Shown in pieces: positions 50,279-59,512 of a stretch of DNA of 64,000 bases. How positions within the stretch are numbered: the first letter of the stretch is position 1; each line of letters opens with the position of its first letter. Made by a program: the position numbers and the translations under genes. Under the pieces are notes generated by a model. It saw nothing but the letters and a program-made list of their open reading frames with translations. It did not search any database and was not told where the DNA came from. Source of the stretch: RYN-230 sp963851025 (GTDB lineage: Bacteria; Actinomycetota; Actinomycetes; Streptosporangiales; Streptosporangiaceae); assembly GCA_963851025.1 (NCBI GenBank), contig CAWKOA010000006.1:62001-126000 (forward strand), written 5' to 3'.

Positions 50279-50878
50279 GTGGAAGCACCGGCCACGGACC
50301 ACCGGCGGGCTACCGCCGAGCGGAACGTCCAGGCGATCCTGGACGCGGCCGAAGAGCTTCTGGGCCGTCGCGGCCAGCCGGGCATCTCGGCGGTCGCCAC
50401 CGAGGCGGGAGTCTCCCGGGTCACCGTCTACTCGCACTTCCCCACCTCCGAGGCGCTGCTGGAGGCGGTGGTGCGGCGGGCGGTCGGGCGGAGCACGGCA
50501 GCGCTGGACGCGGCCCGGCCGGACAGCGGCCCGCCGCCCGAGGCGCTGGAACGGGTGCTCACGGCAGGCTGGCAGGAACTCGACCGCTACGGTGCGGTCG
50601 CCGCGGCCGCCACCTCCCAGCTCAGCCCGGCCGCACTGACCCGGACCCACGAAAGCGCGCACGAGCGGGTCGAGCGGCTGGTCGGGCGGGGGCAGGCCGA
50701 CGGCTCGTTCCGCAGCGACCTGCCGGCGGGCTGGCTGGCGGCCAGCTGCTTCGCGCTCATCCACGCCTGCGCCGAGGAGGTCCGCGCGGGCCGGATCGCC
50801 CAAGATCGCGGGCTGGACGTGCTCATCACCACGGTCCGCGGCCTCGTCACGCCCCGGCGGCCTAAGGCGAGCGAGTAG
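50279..50878 (+). CDS. TetR-family regulator
   Basis: A 199-residue protein from GTG 50279 after AAGGAGG. HTH: AILDAAEELLGRRGQPGISAVATEAGVSRVTVYSHFPTSEALL. The ligand domain is typical in length. There is no divergent or tandem partner with a clear palindrome; the VOC gene 139 bases downstream could be its target (guess). Confidence 0.88.
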   Translation: MEAPATDHRRATAERNVQAILDAAEELLGRRGQPGISAVATEAGVSRVTVYSHFPTSEALLEAVVRRAVGRSTAALDAARPDSGPPPEALERVLTAGWQELDRYGAVAAAATSQLSPAALTRTHESAHERVERLVGRGQADGSFRSDLPAGWLAASCFALIHACAEEVRAGRIAQDRGLDVLITTVRGLVTPRRPKASE

Positions 50879-51017
50879 GCCGTCCCGGCCAGCCGCCTGC
50901 TGCCGGGCAGTCAGCCACCGATGAGTTCCCGCCGGGGCACCCGTCATCACTGAGGAGCCCGCCCCGCGGTCAGGGGACGGGCCAGTGAGGAAACCGCCCG
51001 TGCGGAACGGAGAAATC

Positions 51018-51401
51018 ATGGCGCAGCCCGTTGTCCACTTCGAGATCATCGGGAAGGACCCGGAGAAGCTCCGCGGCTATTACGGCGCGCTGTTCGGCTG
51101 GGAATTCGACACCAGCGCCCCGGTCGCCGAGACCGTGTCGGAGCCGATGAACTACGGCTTCGTGAACGGCGGCACGACCAGCGACGGGACCGGGATCCCC
51201 GGCGGCGTCGGCGGGGGCGCGGGCTACGACGGCCACGTGATCTTCTACGTCGGCGTGCCCAGCGTGGAGGCCGCCCTGCAGCGGGCCGAGAGCCTCGGCG
51301 GGACGCGCCGGATGGGCCCGGTCAGGGCGCCGACCGGCCTGGTGGTCGGCCACTTCACCGATCCCGAGGGTCACCTGATCGGCGTCGCCGGAGCCGCCTA
51401 G
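51018..51401 (+). CDS. VOC family protein (CFP30B/27-kDa antigen-like)
   Basis: A 127-residue protein starting VVHFEIIGKDPEKLRGYYGALFGWEFD, then YDGHVIFYVGVPSVEAALQRAESLGG and FTDPEGHLIGV. The pattern matches glyoxalase-like proteins common in actinobacteria and known as CFP30B-type antigens. ATG 51018 has GGAG nearby; an upstream GTG 50985 is less likely. Confidence 0.88.
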   Translation: MAQPVVHFEIIGKDPEKLRGYYGALFGWEFDTSAPVAETVSEPMNYGFVNGGTTSDGTGIPGGVGGGAGYDGHVIFYVGVPSVEAALQRAESLGGTRRMGPVRAPTGLVVGHFTDPEGHLIGVAGAA

Positions 51402-51532
51402 CCGCCCGCGTGCGGCCGCGGCGGGAAGATCCCCGGCCCGGATGAGGGGAATGACCGGCGGCCAGTCCCCGCTCTTTTACGCCAGCCGGGCCGGGCGCCA
51501 ATCACCATTCCGGGGGCGGCCCCGCGGAAACC

Positions 51533-51561
51533 TTGCCAGTACTCTCCGGCCTGCATACGCT
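51533..51561 (+). promoter_or_regulatory. Putative promoter of the unrecognised membrane protein
   Basis: TTGCCA (51533-51538), 17 bases, TACGCT (51556-51561). This would leave a leader of roughly 95 bases before ATG 51661. A CCTGAT / ATCAGG inverted repeat lies in that leader (51596-51601 and 51612-51617). The 259-base gap holds nothing else visible. Confidence 0.4.
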
Positions 51562-51660
51562 GTTCGTGCCAGCCGCGCGCCGATAAGCAATTCCTCCTGA
51601 TTTGGGTCGCCATCAGGCGTTAAGGCGGGCACCGCGAACGTCCTGTGGGGGGACCGGGGA

Positions 51661-52677
51661 ATGTCGCAGAGCAACAGCGGCCTCGGCGATGTCAGGAATC
51701 TGCTCGGCTTCCTGGTGGCCGGCTTCGCCGGCGTGCTGAACGTGCTGGGCCTCAAGTCCGGCGAGATCGGCGTGGTCCTGCGGAACGAGCCGGTCCGGGT
51801 GTCGGTTGTCGCGACCTTCTTGCTGGCAGGCGTGCTGGCCGCCGTATTCAGTATCTTTGTCACCGCCACCGGGCACCCGGTCCCGCTCATCGTCGTATTG
51901 ATTTTCGTCTTCCTGCTCGCCGCGCTGTTCTCGCTGACGATATGGCTGGTTCCCTCCCCTTTCCAGGGGCATTCCGCGGAGCATTACAGCAGCATCGCCG
52001 CGACCGGGCTGCTGCTGGCCTGCTCCGCTTTCTTCCTGGTCAGGTTCCTGCGGGAAAGGCGCGAGAACCGGATCAGCTGGGCCATGCACGACCGGGTACC
52101 TGACCTGCTGAACCTGCAGTGCCTGCTGCTGGCCATCGCCGTGGCCCTCACGTCCACGGCGGCCTACGGGGCGCTGCGGCTCGAGACCATCAGCCAGACC
52201 TCCACCGTGGCCGAAATCGGCGACAGCCTCCAGGTGGCCGGCCAGAACGACGTGCTGGCCATCTCGGTCTCCGCGTCCAAGCTGTCCACCAGCGAATGGC
52301 TGGGCGTCAACGTGGCCGCCGTCCCCGCGTCCTGGAACGTGAGCTCGCTGTGCCTCAAGCCGCAGGTGAAATCGCTGGCCGCGACCGTCGGCGTCACCTG
52401 CGAGCAAGACCCGTGCTACTACTTCGATAACGCTCTCAACGAGCAGTGCACCGAACTCTCCGAGGACGTCATCCCCCCGGACGCCAGCGGGGCCGTCCAG
52501 CGGACCCTGTCCATCCCGTTCTCGCCCGGGAGTTTCCAGCATGTCCAGGTGACGGCGCTGACCTGTGAGCCGAACACGGACACCAAGGCACCCAAGGGAA
52601 CGTGCGCGCCCATTGGCGCCGCCTCCCGCCTGGACATCGCCGTCCCGCCGGCCACCCCGGCCAGGGCCCGGGCCTGA
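51661..52677 (+). CDS. Unrecognised membrane protein with four N-terminal helices and a large external domain
   Basis: A 338-residue protein. Hydrophobic segments at about 14-30, 46-66, 75-97 and 113-128 and a fifth around 157-171 precede a soluble C-terminal half of about 165 residues. That half has six or more cysteines (for example VSSLCLKP, VTCEQDPCYYFD, NEQCTEL), which suggests disulfides outside the cell. No known family is recognised. The base composition is slightly less GC-biased at third positions than its neighbours, compatible with transfer. Confidence 0.7.
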   Translation: MSQSNSGLGDVRNLLGFLVAGFAGVLNVLGLKSGEIGVVLRNEPVRVSVVATFLLAGVLAAVFSIFVTATGHPVPLIVVLIFVFLLAALFSLTIWLVPSPFQGHSAEHYSSIAATGLLLACSAFFLVRFLRERRENRISWAMHDRVPDLLNLQCLLLAIAVALTSTAAYGALRLETISQTSTVAEIGDSLQVAGQNDVLAISVSASKLSTSEWLGVNVAAVPASWNVSSLCLKPQVKSLAATVGVTCEQDPCYYFDNALNEQCTELSEDVIPPDASGAVQRTLSIPFSPGSFQHVQVTALTCEPNTDTKAPKGTCAPIGAASRLDIAVPPATPARARA

Positions 52678-52732
52678 ACCGGCCACAGGCTGGCCGCGCC
52701 TGCCGCCCATCCCGGCGGATAAGGTCGGCCCC

Positions 52733-53398
52733 ATGAGCAGCAGCGTCACGGACGACCTCCCGGGACCCTGCGGTCCGGGCCCGGGCGGAACGGACCGGGG
52801 CGGGCTGGGCTCGGGCGGGCTGATCCCCCCGGAGCTGGCCTCGGGGGCGTCCAGCTTCCCAGGGATGATCGACGCGCTGCGCGAGCTGCAGAATCAGGTC
52901 ACCGGCTCGGTGCCGAGCGCCGAACTCGCCGCCGACGTGTCACGTACCCTCACCGACCTGGCCGTCCGGCTCAGCGCGCACGCGGTGGACGAGAGGGGCC
53001 AGATCGCCGGGCGGGTCGACCTGCCCGGCCGGGCCACGGCCATGCTGCCGGTGATCTACCTGGACGAGCAGGACGACCAGCACGCCGTGGGCCGGGTCAC
53101 GTTCGGCCGGTTCTACCTGGGCGGCAACGGGGCCGCGCACGGCGGTGCGATCCCGCTGGTCTTCGACGAGCTGATGGGGCGGCTGGCGAACACCGGCGGG
53201 CGGCCACCCTCACGGACGGCGTACCTCCGCGTGAACTACCGCAGCATTACCCCCATCGACCGGGAGCTGCAGCTGACCGCGCGGTTCGACCGCGAGGAGG
53301 GACGCAAACGGTTCCTGTCCGGCGAACTGCGCGACGGCGGCACCCTGTGCGCCGACACGGAAGGCCTGTTCGTCGCGCTCCGGCCGGGCCAGCCCTGA
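52733..53398 (+). CDS. PaaI/THEM-like hotdog thioesterase
   Basis: A 221-residue protein from ATG 52733. A Gly-rich N-terminus is followed by the hotdog fold with YLGGNGAAHGGAIPLVFDELMGRLA and LRVNYRSITPIDRELQL. It hydrolyses acyl-CoA esters. It is longer than a usual PaaI because of the N-terminal extension. Confidence 0.82.
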   Translation: MSSSVTDDLPGPCGPGPGGTDRGGLGSGGLIPPELASGASSFPGMIDALRELQNQVTGSVPSAELAADVSRTLTDLAVRLSAHAVDERGQIAGRVDLPGRATAMLPVIYLDEQDDQHAVGRVTFGRFYLGGNGAAHGGAIPLVFDELMGRLANTGGRPPSRTAYLRVNYRSITPIDRELQLTARFDREEGRKRFLSGELRDGGTLCADTEGLFVALRPGQP

Positions 53399-53409
53399 CC
53401 GGCCGGGAG

Positions 53410-54090
53410 TCAGGAGCCGCCGTAGACGGGAACGCGGGCACCGCTGATGGGGGCGGCGTCCGGGCCGATCAGGAACGCGATCACCTTGGCGATGGCGGCG
53501 GGGGCGACCGCCCGGGCCGCGAGGTCCGGTGACATCCAGGCCCGGTTGGCGGGCGTGTCGATGACTGAGGGCAGGACGCAGTTCACCCGGATCCCCTGCG
53601 GGCGGAGCTCATCGGCCAGCAGTTCCGTGGCCCGTACCACCGCTGACTTGCTGAGGGCGTGGGCCAGCGGGGCCGGGCCGCCCACCGCGGTCTTGGAGCC
53701 CACGGTCACGATCGCCCCGCCCCCGGCCGCGGCCATCCGGGGTGCCGCCTCCTGGCTGCACCACAGCAGCGAGACCACGTTGGAGCGCCACAGGCTGTCG
53801 AGTGAGTCCTCGTCGAGATCGGCGAGCTTGCCGGGGACAAACCCGCCGGCCAGCGCGACGAGCGCGGCTGGCGTGGCCACCGCGTCGACCTCGGCGAATG
53901 CGGCGTGCACCGCGTCCCGGTCGGCCAGCTCCACCGGGACATGGCGCACCCCGTCCGCGGCGCCGAGCTTCTCCAGGGCGGCCGACGGCCGGTCCAGGGC
54001 GATCACCGCCAGGTCCCGGCTGCGCAGCTCGGCGACCACCGCGTGCCCCAGCGCTCCCGCCGCCCCCGTCACCAGCACCGCGCCGTCCAT
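53410..54090 (-). CDS. SDR-family protein with non-canonical active site
   Basis: A 226-residue Rossmann protein: VLVTGAAGALGHAVVAEL is the cofactor loop, and GSKTAVGGPAPLAHALSKSAVV is the active-site segment. At the position of the catalytic Tyr of the YxxxK motif there is His (HALSK), so normal SDR chemistry is doubtful. The start ATG 54090 gives MDGAVLVTG. Confidence 0.82.
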   Translation of the reverse strand: MDGAVLVTGAAGALGHAVVAELRSRDLAVIALDRPSAALEKLGAADGVRHVPVELADRDAVHAAFAEVDAVATPAALVALAGGFVPGKLADLDEDSLDSLWRSNVVSLLWCSQEAAPRMAAAGGGAIVTVGSKTAVGGPAPLAHALSKSAVVRATELLADELRPQGIRVNCVLPSVIDTPANRAWMSPDLAARAVAPAAIAKVIAFLIGPDAAPISGARVPVYGGS

Positions 54091-54278
54091 GTTCCTCCCC
54101 TAGGCCGGGCCCGCGCCTCCGGCGAGGCCGGATCGCGCCCTGCTGCCTTCGTTCATGATCCCAGTGATCCCACCGTAGAGGGTCGTGATCGGCGCGTTCG
54201 TGGACGTGAAGACCTGGGAAGTGCCCGCCGTGGCCAGCGCGGCCTGGCCTGCAGCTGCGGCCGGGCCAGCCCGGTATT

Positions 54279-55739
54279 TCAGCCGGATTCGCCGCCGGGC
54301 GCGTCGGGGCCGGCGCCGCCCTTCCACTGCGCGGAGCCCGCGTCCCACTTCGTGTAGGTGTACGGGTTGTCCAGCACCTTGGTCTCGGGGATCTCCGGGT
54401 GCATGCCCTCGGCCCACGCCTCCGGCCCCAGCTGGCCCTGCAGGTACTCGACGGTCTCGTCCACCACCTGGCGGGCCTTGGCGATCCCGCCGCCGGCCAG
54501 CTGGTGCGCGGACTTGACCACCTGGCCGTTCACCAGCACCGTGTGCACGTCCCCGCGCTGGGCCTGGAAGGCCACGTGCCCGTAGGGGTTGAGCAGCGGG
54601 AACGAGACCGGCGAGGTGTCGTTCTTGATCAGCACGATGTCGGCCTTCTTGCCGGGCTCCAGGCTGCCCACCACGGAGTCCAGGCCAAGCGCCTTGGCCC
54701 CGCCCCGGGTCGCCCAGTCCACCACGTCCTCGGCGCGCAGGTGGCAGTGGGTAACGGTCTCCTGGCGGCCGTGGGCCTCCAGGTGCTCGCGGGAGCGGTC
54801 CGCGCCCAGCGTGGTCCGCATGGCCGAGAACAGGTCGCCGCTCCACCACACGCTGGTGTCCATGGACAGCGAGACCGGGATGCCGTGCTCGCGCAGCTGC
54901 CAGGTGGGCGGGTAGCCCTGGCCCGCGCTCTGCTCGCTCTCGGTGGACACCGAGGCGGTGCCGCCGGTGGCCGCGATCCGGTGGTAGGAGTCCCGGGTCA
55001 GGGTGGCCGCGTGCACGTAGATGGTGGACGGGGTCATGAACCCGTGCTCGTGCATGAGCCGGATCCCGTCGTCGTTGGTCGCGCCCCAGACCCCGGCGTG
55101 CGTGGTGACCGGCACGCCCAGGTCCCGGGCCACCTCGAACGCGGCCTTCTCCGGGAACGCCGGGTCGCCGGTCACGTCGAACGCCATCTGGAAGCCGAGC
55201 ATGTCGTTGGCCGAGCCGAAGTGGCGGCTGACGAAGTCGCGGAACTCCGGGGCGGCCGACCACTCCCAGGGGCCCTGCTGGATGTTGCCGTAGGCCAGCA
55301 CGAACCGGCCGGGCACCTCGGTCAGCGCCGATACCGCCGCCTCGGCGTGGTCGGTGGTCTGCAGCCCGTGCGACCAGTCGACCGTGGTGGTGACGCCCGC
55401 GTCGAGGGCCTCCAGGCCGGACAGCAGGTTGCCGGCGTAGATGTCCTGGGGCCGGAACGTCTTGCCCCACTGGAGGTAGTACCAGACGAAGTACTGGGTG
55501 AGGGTCCAGTCCGCGCCGTACCCGCGCATCGCGGTCTGCCACATGTGCCGGTGCGTGTCGATCATGCCCGGCATCACGATGCCGCCGGTCGCGTCGATCT
55601 CGGTGGTGCCCTCGGGCACCTCCAGGTGCGGCCCCACGGCCGTGATCCGCTCGCCGTCCACGAGGACGTCGCCGCCATGGTGCACGGTGTGCGCGTCGTC
55701 CATGGTCAGCACCGTCGCGTTCCGGAATACCAGGGTCAT
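54279..55739 (-). CDS. Amidohydrolase / metal-dependent deaminase (ATZ/TRZ-like)
   Basis: A 486-residue amidohydrolase-superfamily protein. Metal ligands: His-x-His in DTHRHMWQ, His in TTHAGVW, His in YVHAATL, Asp in SMDTSVW. It starts MTLVFRNATVLTMDD, with GGAGG 6 bases before ATG 55739. The SsnA/TRZ-type deaminases or chlorohydrolases share these. It diverges from the CoA-transferase unit; substrate unknown. Confidence 0.88.
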   Translation of the reverse strand: MTLVFRNATVLTMDDAHTVHHGGDVLVDGERITAVGPHLEVPEGTTEIDATGGIVMPGMIDTHRHMWQTAMRGYGADWTLTQYFVWYYLQWGKTFRPQDIYAGNLLSGLEALDAGVTTTVDWSHGLQTTDHAEAAVSALTEVPGRFVLAYGNIQQGPWEWSAAPEFRDFVSRHFGSANDMLGFQMAFDVTGDPAFPEKAAFEVARDLGVPVTTHAGVWGATNDDGIRLMHEHGFMTPSTIYVHAATLTRDSYHRIAATGGTASVSTESEQSAGQGYPPTWQLREHGIPVSLSMDTSVWWSGDLFSAMRTTLGADRSREHLEAHGRQETVTHCHLRAEDVVDWATRGGAKALGLDSVVGSLEPGKKADIVLIKNDTSPVSFPLLNPYGHVAFQAQRGDVHTVLVNGQVVKSAHQLAGGGIAKARQVVDETVEYLQGQLGPEAWAEGMHPEIPETKVLDNPYTYTKWDAGSAQWKGGAGPDAPGGESG

Positions 55740-55791
55740 GGCGGACCTCCACATCGAGGCAGTCAGGTTGTCGGCGTATCGTGGCGGCTCA

Positions 55792-56025
55792 CGGACAGCT
55801 GTCCGCACAACGGCAGCAGGACACTAGTCCGGAAGCGTGGCCGGTTCGCGGAGCCATGTCAAGGGACAGGCCGCCCTGCCGCCCGTGACCTACACCCTGA
55901 CCAGCCGACATGCACGTCACCGTGCCCCGGCCGGCCGCCTTGACAGGCCGCATGGCCGCCACCAGACTGCAGATCGCCGGACAAGTGTCCGGTTAGCGGA
56001 CACTCCGGATACCAGCTCCGGACAT
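55792..56025. promoter_or_regulatory. Divergent promoter with a cluster of GGACA/TGTCC palindromes
   Basis: In the 382-base gap between the amidohydrolase and the CoA-transferase: CGGACAGCTGTCCG (55792-55805, perfect palindrome), CCGGACA-AG-TGTCCGG (55977-55992), and TGTCCG-N5-CGGACA (55986-56002). A TCCGGACA follows near 56017. The repetition of the same half-site suggests one regulator binding at several places, controlling both sides. The remainder shows no gene. Confidence 0.65.
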
Positions 56026-56121
56026 GCCACGATGGATACCAACCACGGTTCCTAACGACCACCGTTCCTAACGATCCGTCCGGAGGACTCGATCAGCGGA
56101 CAGTACCTGGAGACAGCGCCG

Positions 56122-57354
56122 ATGACGCAGCCAGACCCGACCCCCGACGCCCCCGCCGGGCCACTGTCCGGCGTGCTGGTGGCCGACTTCTCCCGGGTGC
56201 TGGCCGGCCCGTACTGCACCATGCTGCTGGCCGACCTCGGCGCCGACGTGATCAAGGTGGAGAGCCCGGGCGGGGATGACACCCGCCAGTGGGTGCCGCC
56301 GGTGAACGAGGACGGCCGGTCCACCTACTTCCTGGCCATCAACCGCAACAAGCGCTCGGTGGCGCTGAACCTGAAGGACGGGGCGGACCTGGCCGCCGCG
56401 CAGGAACTGGCCCGCCGGGCGGACGTGTTCGTGCAGAACTTCAAGCCCGGCGGGCTGGCCCGCTTCGGCCTGGACTACGAGTCGGTCAGCGCGGCCAACC
56501 CCGGCATCGTCTACGCCTCGATCAGCGGGTTCGGCGCGGGCGGCGGGAAGGACCTGCCGGGCTACGACCTCATGGTGCAGGCCATGTCCGGGCTGATGAG
56601 CCTGACCGGTGATCCCGCCGGGCCGCCGTTCCGGGCCGGGATCTCGGTGTTCGACGTGATCGCCGGGCTGCACACCGCGTTCGGCATCGTGGCCGCGCTC
56701 TACGACCGCGCCGCCACCGGCGCCGGGCAGCACGTCGAGGCCAACCTGCTGTCCTCGGCGCTGTCCGGGATGGTCAACCAGACCAGCGCCTGGGTCACCG
56801 GCGGGGTGGTGCCGTTCCGGATGGGCAACGCGCACCCCAGCCTGTTCCCCTACGAGCCACTGCCCACCGGCGACGGGGACCTGATCGTCACCGCCGGGAA
56901 CGACGCCCAGTTCGCCCGGCTGTGCCAGGTGATCGGGGCCCCGGAACTGGCGGAGGACCCGAGGTTCGCCCGCAACGAGGGCCGGACCGCGAACCGGGAC
57001 CAGCTCAAGCCGCTGCTGGCCGGGCGGCTGGCCGCGAAGTCGGCCAAGGAATGGTTCGACGTGCTGATCGCGGCAGGCGTGCCCTGCGGGCCGATCAACA
57101 CCGTGGACGGGGGCGTGGCGTTCGCCACGGAGGTCGGCCTGGAGCCGGTCGTGGTGGCCGGCCCGCCGGGCAACAGCATGCGCTCCGTCCGGCACCCGCT
57201 GACGTTCTCCCGCACCCCGCCGCGCTACCACCTGCCGCCGCCTAAGCTCGACGAGCACGGCGCGGAGGTCCGGGCCTGGCTCGCCGCCGGCCCTGAGGAC
57301 CCCGCAGCCGCCGGGCCGGGGCCGGACACCACCCAGGAGGACAGCACCGCATGA
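56122..57354 (+). CDS. CaiB/BaiF-family (type III) CoA-transferase
   Basis: A 410-residue protein: VLVADFSRVLAGPYCTMLLADLGADVIKVE is the family start, RNKRSVALNLK, and the catalytic Asp is in LPGYDLMVQAMSGLMSLTG. It transfers CoA between carboxylic acids. It overlaps the next gene by 4 bases (ATGA), so the pair is coupled. Confidence 0.92.
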   Translation: MTQPDPTPDAPAGPLSGVLVADFSRVLAGPYCTMLLADLGADVIKVESPGGDDTRQWVPPVNEDGRSTYFLAINRNKRSVALNLKDGADLAAAQELARRADVFVQNFKPGGLARFGLDYESVSAANPGIVYASISGFGAGGGKDLPGYDLMVQAMSGLMSLTGDPAGPPFRAGISVFDVIAGLHTAFGIVAALYDRAATGAGQHVEANLLSSALSGMVNQTSAWVTGGVVPFRMGNAHPSLFPYEPLPTGDGDLIVTAGNDAQFARLCQVIGAPELAEDPRFARNEGRTANRDQLKPLLAGRLAAKSAKEWFDVLIAAGVPCGPINTVDGGVAFATEVGLEPVVVAGPPGNSMRSVRHPLTFSRTPPRYHLPPPKLDEHGAEVRAWLAAGPEDPAAAGPGPDTTQEDSTA

Positions 57355-58157
57355 CGCAGCCCGGCTCCGTGCCCCGCTTCCCGACCTCGCTGGGCACCTC
57401 CAGCGAGACGACCATCACCCTGCTCGGCCAGGACCTGGCCGCGGACCTGATGGGCCAGGTCGGCTTCGGTGAGCTGGCCCTGTGGCTGGTCACCCAGCGG
57501 CGGCCGACCGCCGCCCAGGTCCGGGTGTTCGAGGCCGTGCTGGTCGCGCTGGCCGACCACGGGTTCACGCCGACCGCGATGGCGGCCCGGCTCACCTACC
57601 TGAGCGCCCCCGACTCCGTGCAGGGCGCCCTGGCGGCCGGCCTGCTCGGCGGCGGCTCCCGGTTCCTGGGCGTCACCGAGGACGCGGGCCAGTTCCTGTC
57701 CGCGGCGCTGGCCGGGGCCGGCCAGCCGCTCCCGGCCGACGACGCCGGGTGGGACGCGCTCGCGGTCGGCGCGGTGACCAGCGCGCGGGCGGCGGGCAAG
57801 TTCATCCCCGGCCTCGGCCACCCGGTGCACAAGGTCACCGACCCGCGCACCCCGGTCCTGATCCGGATCGCCGAGGAAGAAGGGCTGCGCGGCCCGCACC
57901 TGCGGCTGTTCGAGGCGATCGGCCGGGTGCACCCCCAGGTGCTCGGCCGGACCCTGCCGCTGAACGGCGCGGGGACCTGCGGGGCCGCGCTCGCCGACCT
58001 GGGCCTGCCGCCCGCGCTGCTGCGCGGCTTCGCGCTGCTGGCCCGGACCGCGGGGCTGCTCGGCCACATAGCCGAGGAGCAGCGCCGCCCGGTCGGCATG
58101 GACATGTACATGACCGTGGACCGCAACACCGAGTACCTTCCCCCCGACCCCGCCTAG
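57351..58157 (+). CDS. Citryl-CoA lyase (citrate synthase-like)
   Basis: A 268-residue short citrate-synthase-fold protein. FIPGLGHPVHKVTDPR carries the active-site histidine, and YLSAPDSVQGALAAG and LLGHIAEEQRRPVGM are typical of the C-terminal citrate synthase region. Proteins of this length are annotated as citryl-CoA lyase: they lack the large N-terminal part of citrate synthase. Together with the CoA-transferase it would activate and then cleave a hydroxy acid. Confidence 0.88.
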   Translation: MTQPGSVPRFPTSLGTSSETTITLLGQDLAADLMGQVGFGELALWLVTQRRPTAAQVRVFEAVLVALADHGFTPTAMAARLTYLSAPDSVQGALAAGLLGGGSRFLGVTEDAGQFLSAALAGAGQPLPADDAGWDALAVGAVTSARAAGKFIPGLGHPVHKVTDPRTPVLIRIAEEEGLRGPHLRLFEAIGRVHPQVLGRTLPLNGAGTCGAALADLGLPPALLRGFALLARTAGLLGHIAEEQRRPVGMDMYMTVDRNTEYLPPDPA

Positions 58158-58213
58158 GTCCAGCACCGCTGGAGCCCAGCCGAGCGCGGTCCCGACACCC
58201 CGAGGGAGCAGCC

Positions 58214-59081
58214 ATGGCCACCGTCGCCGCGGTCATCGCCTCCACCCATCACCCGTTCTACTACCGGGCCAGCCACGTCCACCGGAGCGGACCGGCCGCC
58301 GTTCGCCGACGAGTGGGTGGCCAAGATCGAGGCCTTCCGGGAGACCCTGACCCGGGCCCGCCCCGACGTGCTGGTCATGGTGGGCTCGGACCACTTCCAC
58401 CAGCTGTGGCTGGACAACATGCCGCAGTTCCTGATCGGCAAGGCGCCCTGCTACGACGCGAACTGGTACAACGAGGAACGCGAGTTCGGGCTGCCGCGGA
58501 TGTTCCTGCAGGGGCACGAGGAGCTGTCCGGCTACCTGCTCCGCGAGGGCATGGACGCGGGCTTCGACCTGGCGTTCAGCAACGAGCTGCGGATCGACCA
58601 CAGCATCACGTGCCCGCTGATCACGCTGCGGCCCGAGGCGGACCTGCCGATCGTGCCCATCTACACCAACATCTTCGCCCCGCCCATGCCGCAGCCCCGC
58701 CGGTTCGTGGAGCTGGGCCGGGCCATCCGCGACATGGTGGAGGCCTGGCCGTCGGACAAGCGGGTGGCCATCATCGGCACCGGCCACCTGTCCCTGGAGC
58801 TCGGCGGCCCGCGCCAGTTCGGGCCGCACGGCCCGGACCCCGAGTTCGACCGCAAGGCGGTCGAGTGGATCGCGTCCGGCGACCTGGACTCGGCGCTGGC
58901 CCAGGTCAGCCTGGACAGCCTGTGGCAGCCCGGCAACGCCACGCACGGCTTCATGGACTTCATGCTGATGATGGGCGTGGCCGGGGCGGGCGTGAAGGCG
59001 GACTACACCGACTCCCTGGACCTGTTCCACACCATGGAGGCGTACTTCACCTGGTACCCGGAGGGGGCGGCAGCGCGGTGA
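58214..59081 (+). pseudogene. LigB-type extradiol dioxygenase (catalytic subunit), frameshifted near the start
   Basis: ATG 58214 starts ATVAAVIASTHHPFYYRAS, with the N-terminal metal His pair expected of LigB. The rest, RPPFADEWVAKIEAFRETL, MVGSDHFHQLWLDNM and HGFMDFMLMMGVAG, is in another frame to 59081. One extra base around 58268-58276 accounts for it (removing it gives YYRASTSTGADRPPFADEW). The reconstructed protein is about 288 residues, full length for a PCA-4,5-dioxygenase beta subunit. Either mutated or a sequencing error; the strong conservation after the shift favours error or a recent change. Confidence 0.85.
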
Positions 59082-59440
59082 GCAAGTACCTGGTCAACAA
59101 GTTCCTCTACACCATCGACCGGGACCCGGAACTGGTCGAGCGGTACCGGGACGACCCGCGCGGCACGGTCACCTGGTGGGAGGCGGAGCGGGCCAACCTG
59201 CTCCTCAACTGCCCGGGCGCGGAGCGGAGCACCTGGCTGGAGTTCACCAGCGCCGAGCGTGAGGCCCTGGCCACCCACGACTACGTGGCGCTGTTCGAGC
59301 TGGGCGCGCACAACTTCCTCACGCTGACCCTGTTCATCGCGATGTTCGAGCGGGACTACGCCGAGCCGCTGGCCTTCCAGCGCGAGTACGCGGCCCGGCT
59401 CAGCCACTGGTCGCTGCCCTACCCCGACATCTCCACCTGA
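59078..59440 (+). CDS. LigA-like small subunit of the extradiol dioxygenase
   Basis: A 120-residue protein from GTG 59078 overlapping the LigB stop (GTGA). SKYLVNKFLYTIDRDPELVERYR and YVALFELGAHNFLTLTLF are typical of the protocatechuate 4,5-dioxygenase alpha subunit (LigA). Forms the lid of the active site with LigB. Confidence 0.9.
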   Translation: MSKYLVNKFLYTIDRDPELVERYRDDPRGTVTWWEAERANLLLNCPGAERSTWLEFTSAEREALATHDYVALFELGAHNFLTLTLFIAMFERDYAEPLAFQREYAARLSHWSLPYPDIST

Positions 59441-59512
59441 CCTGGTCCGGCCTTCCACGACTCCACCTGCTCTGGCGGCTCCGCCACCACCGACCACGAT
59501 GAGGATGCTGTG

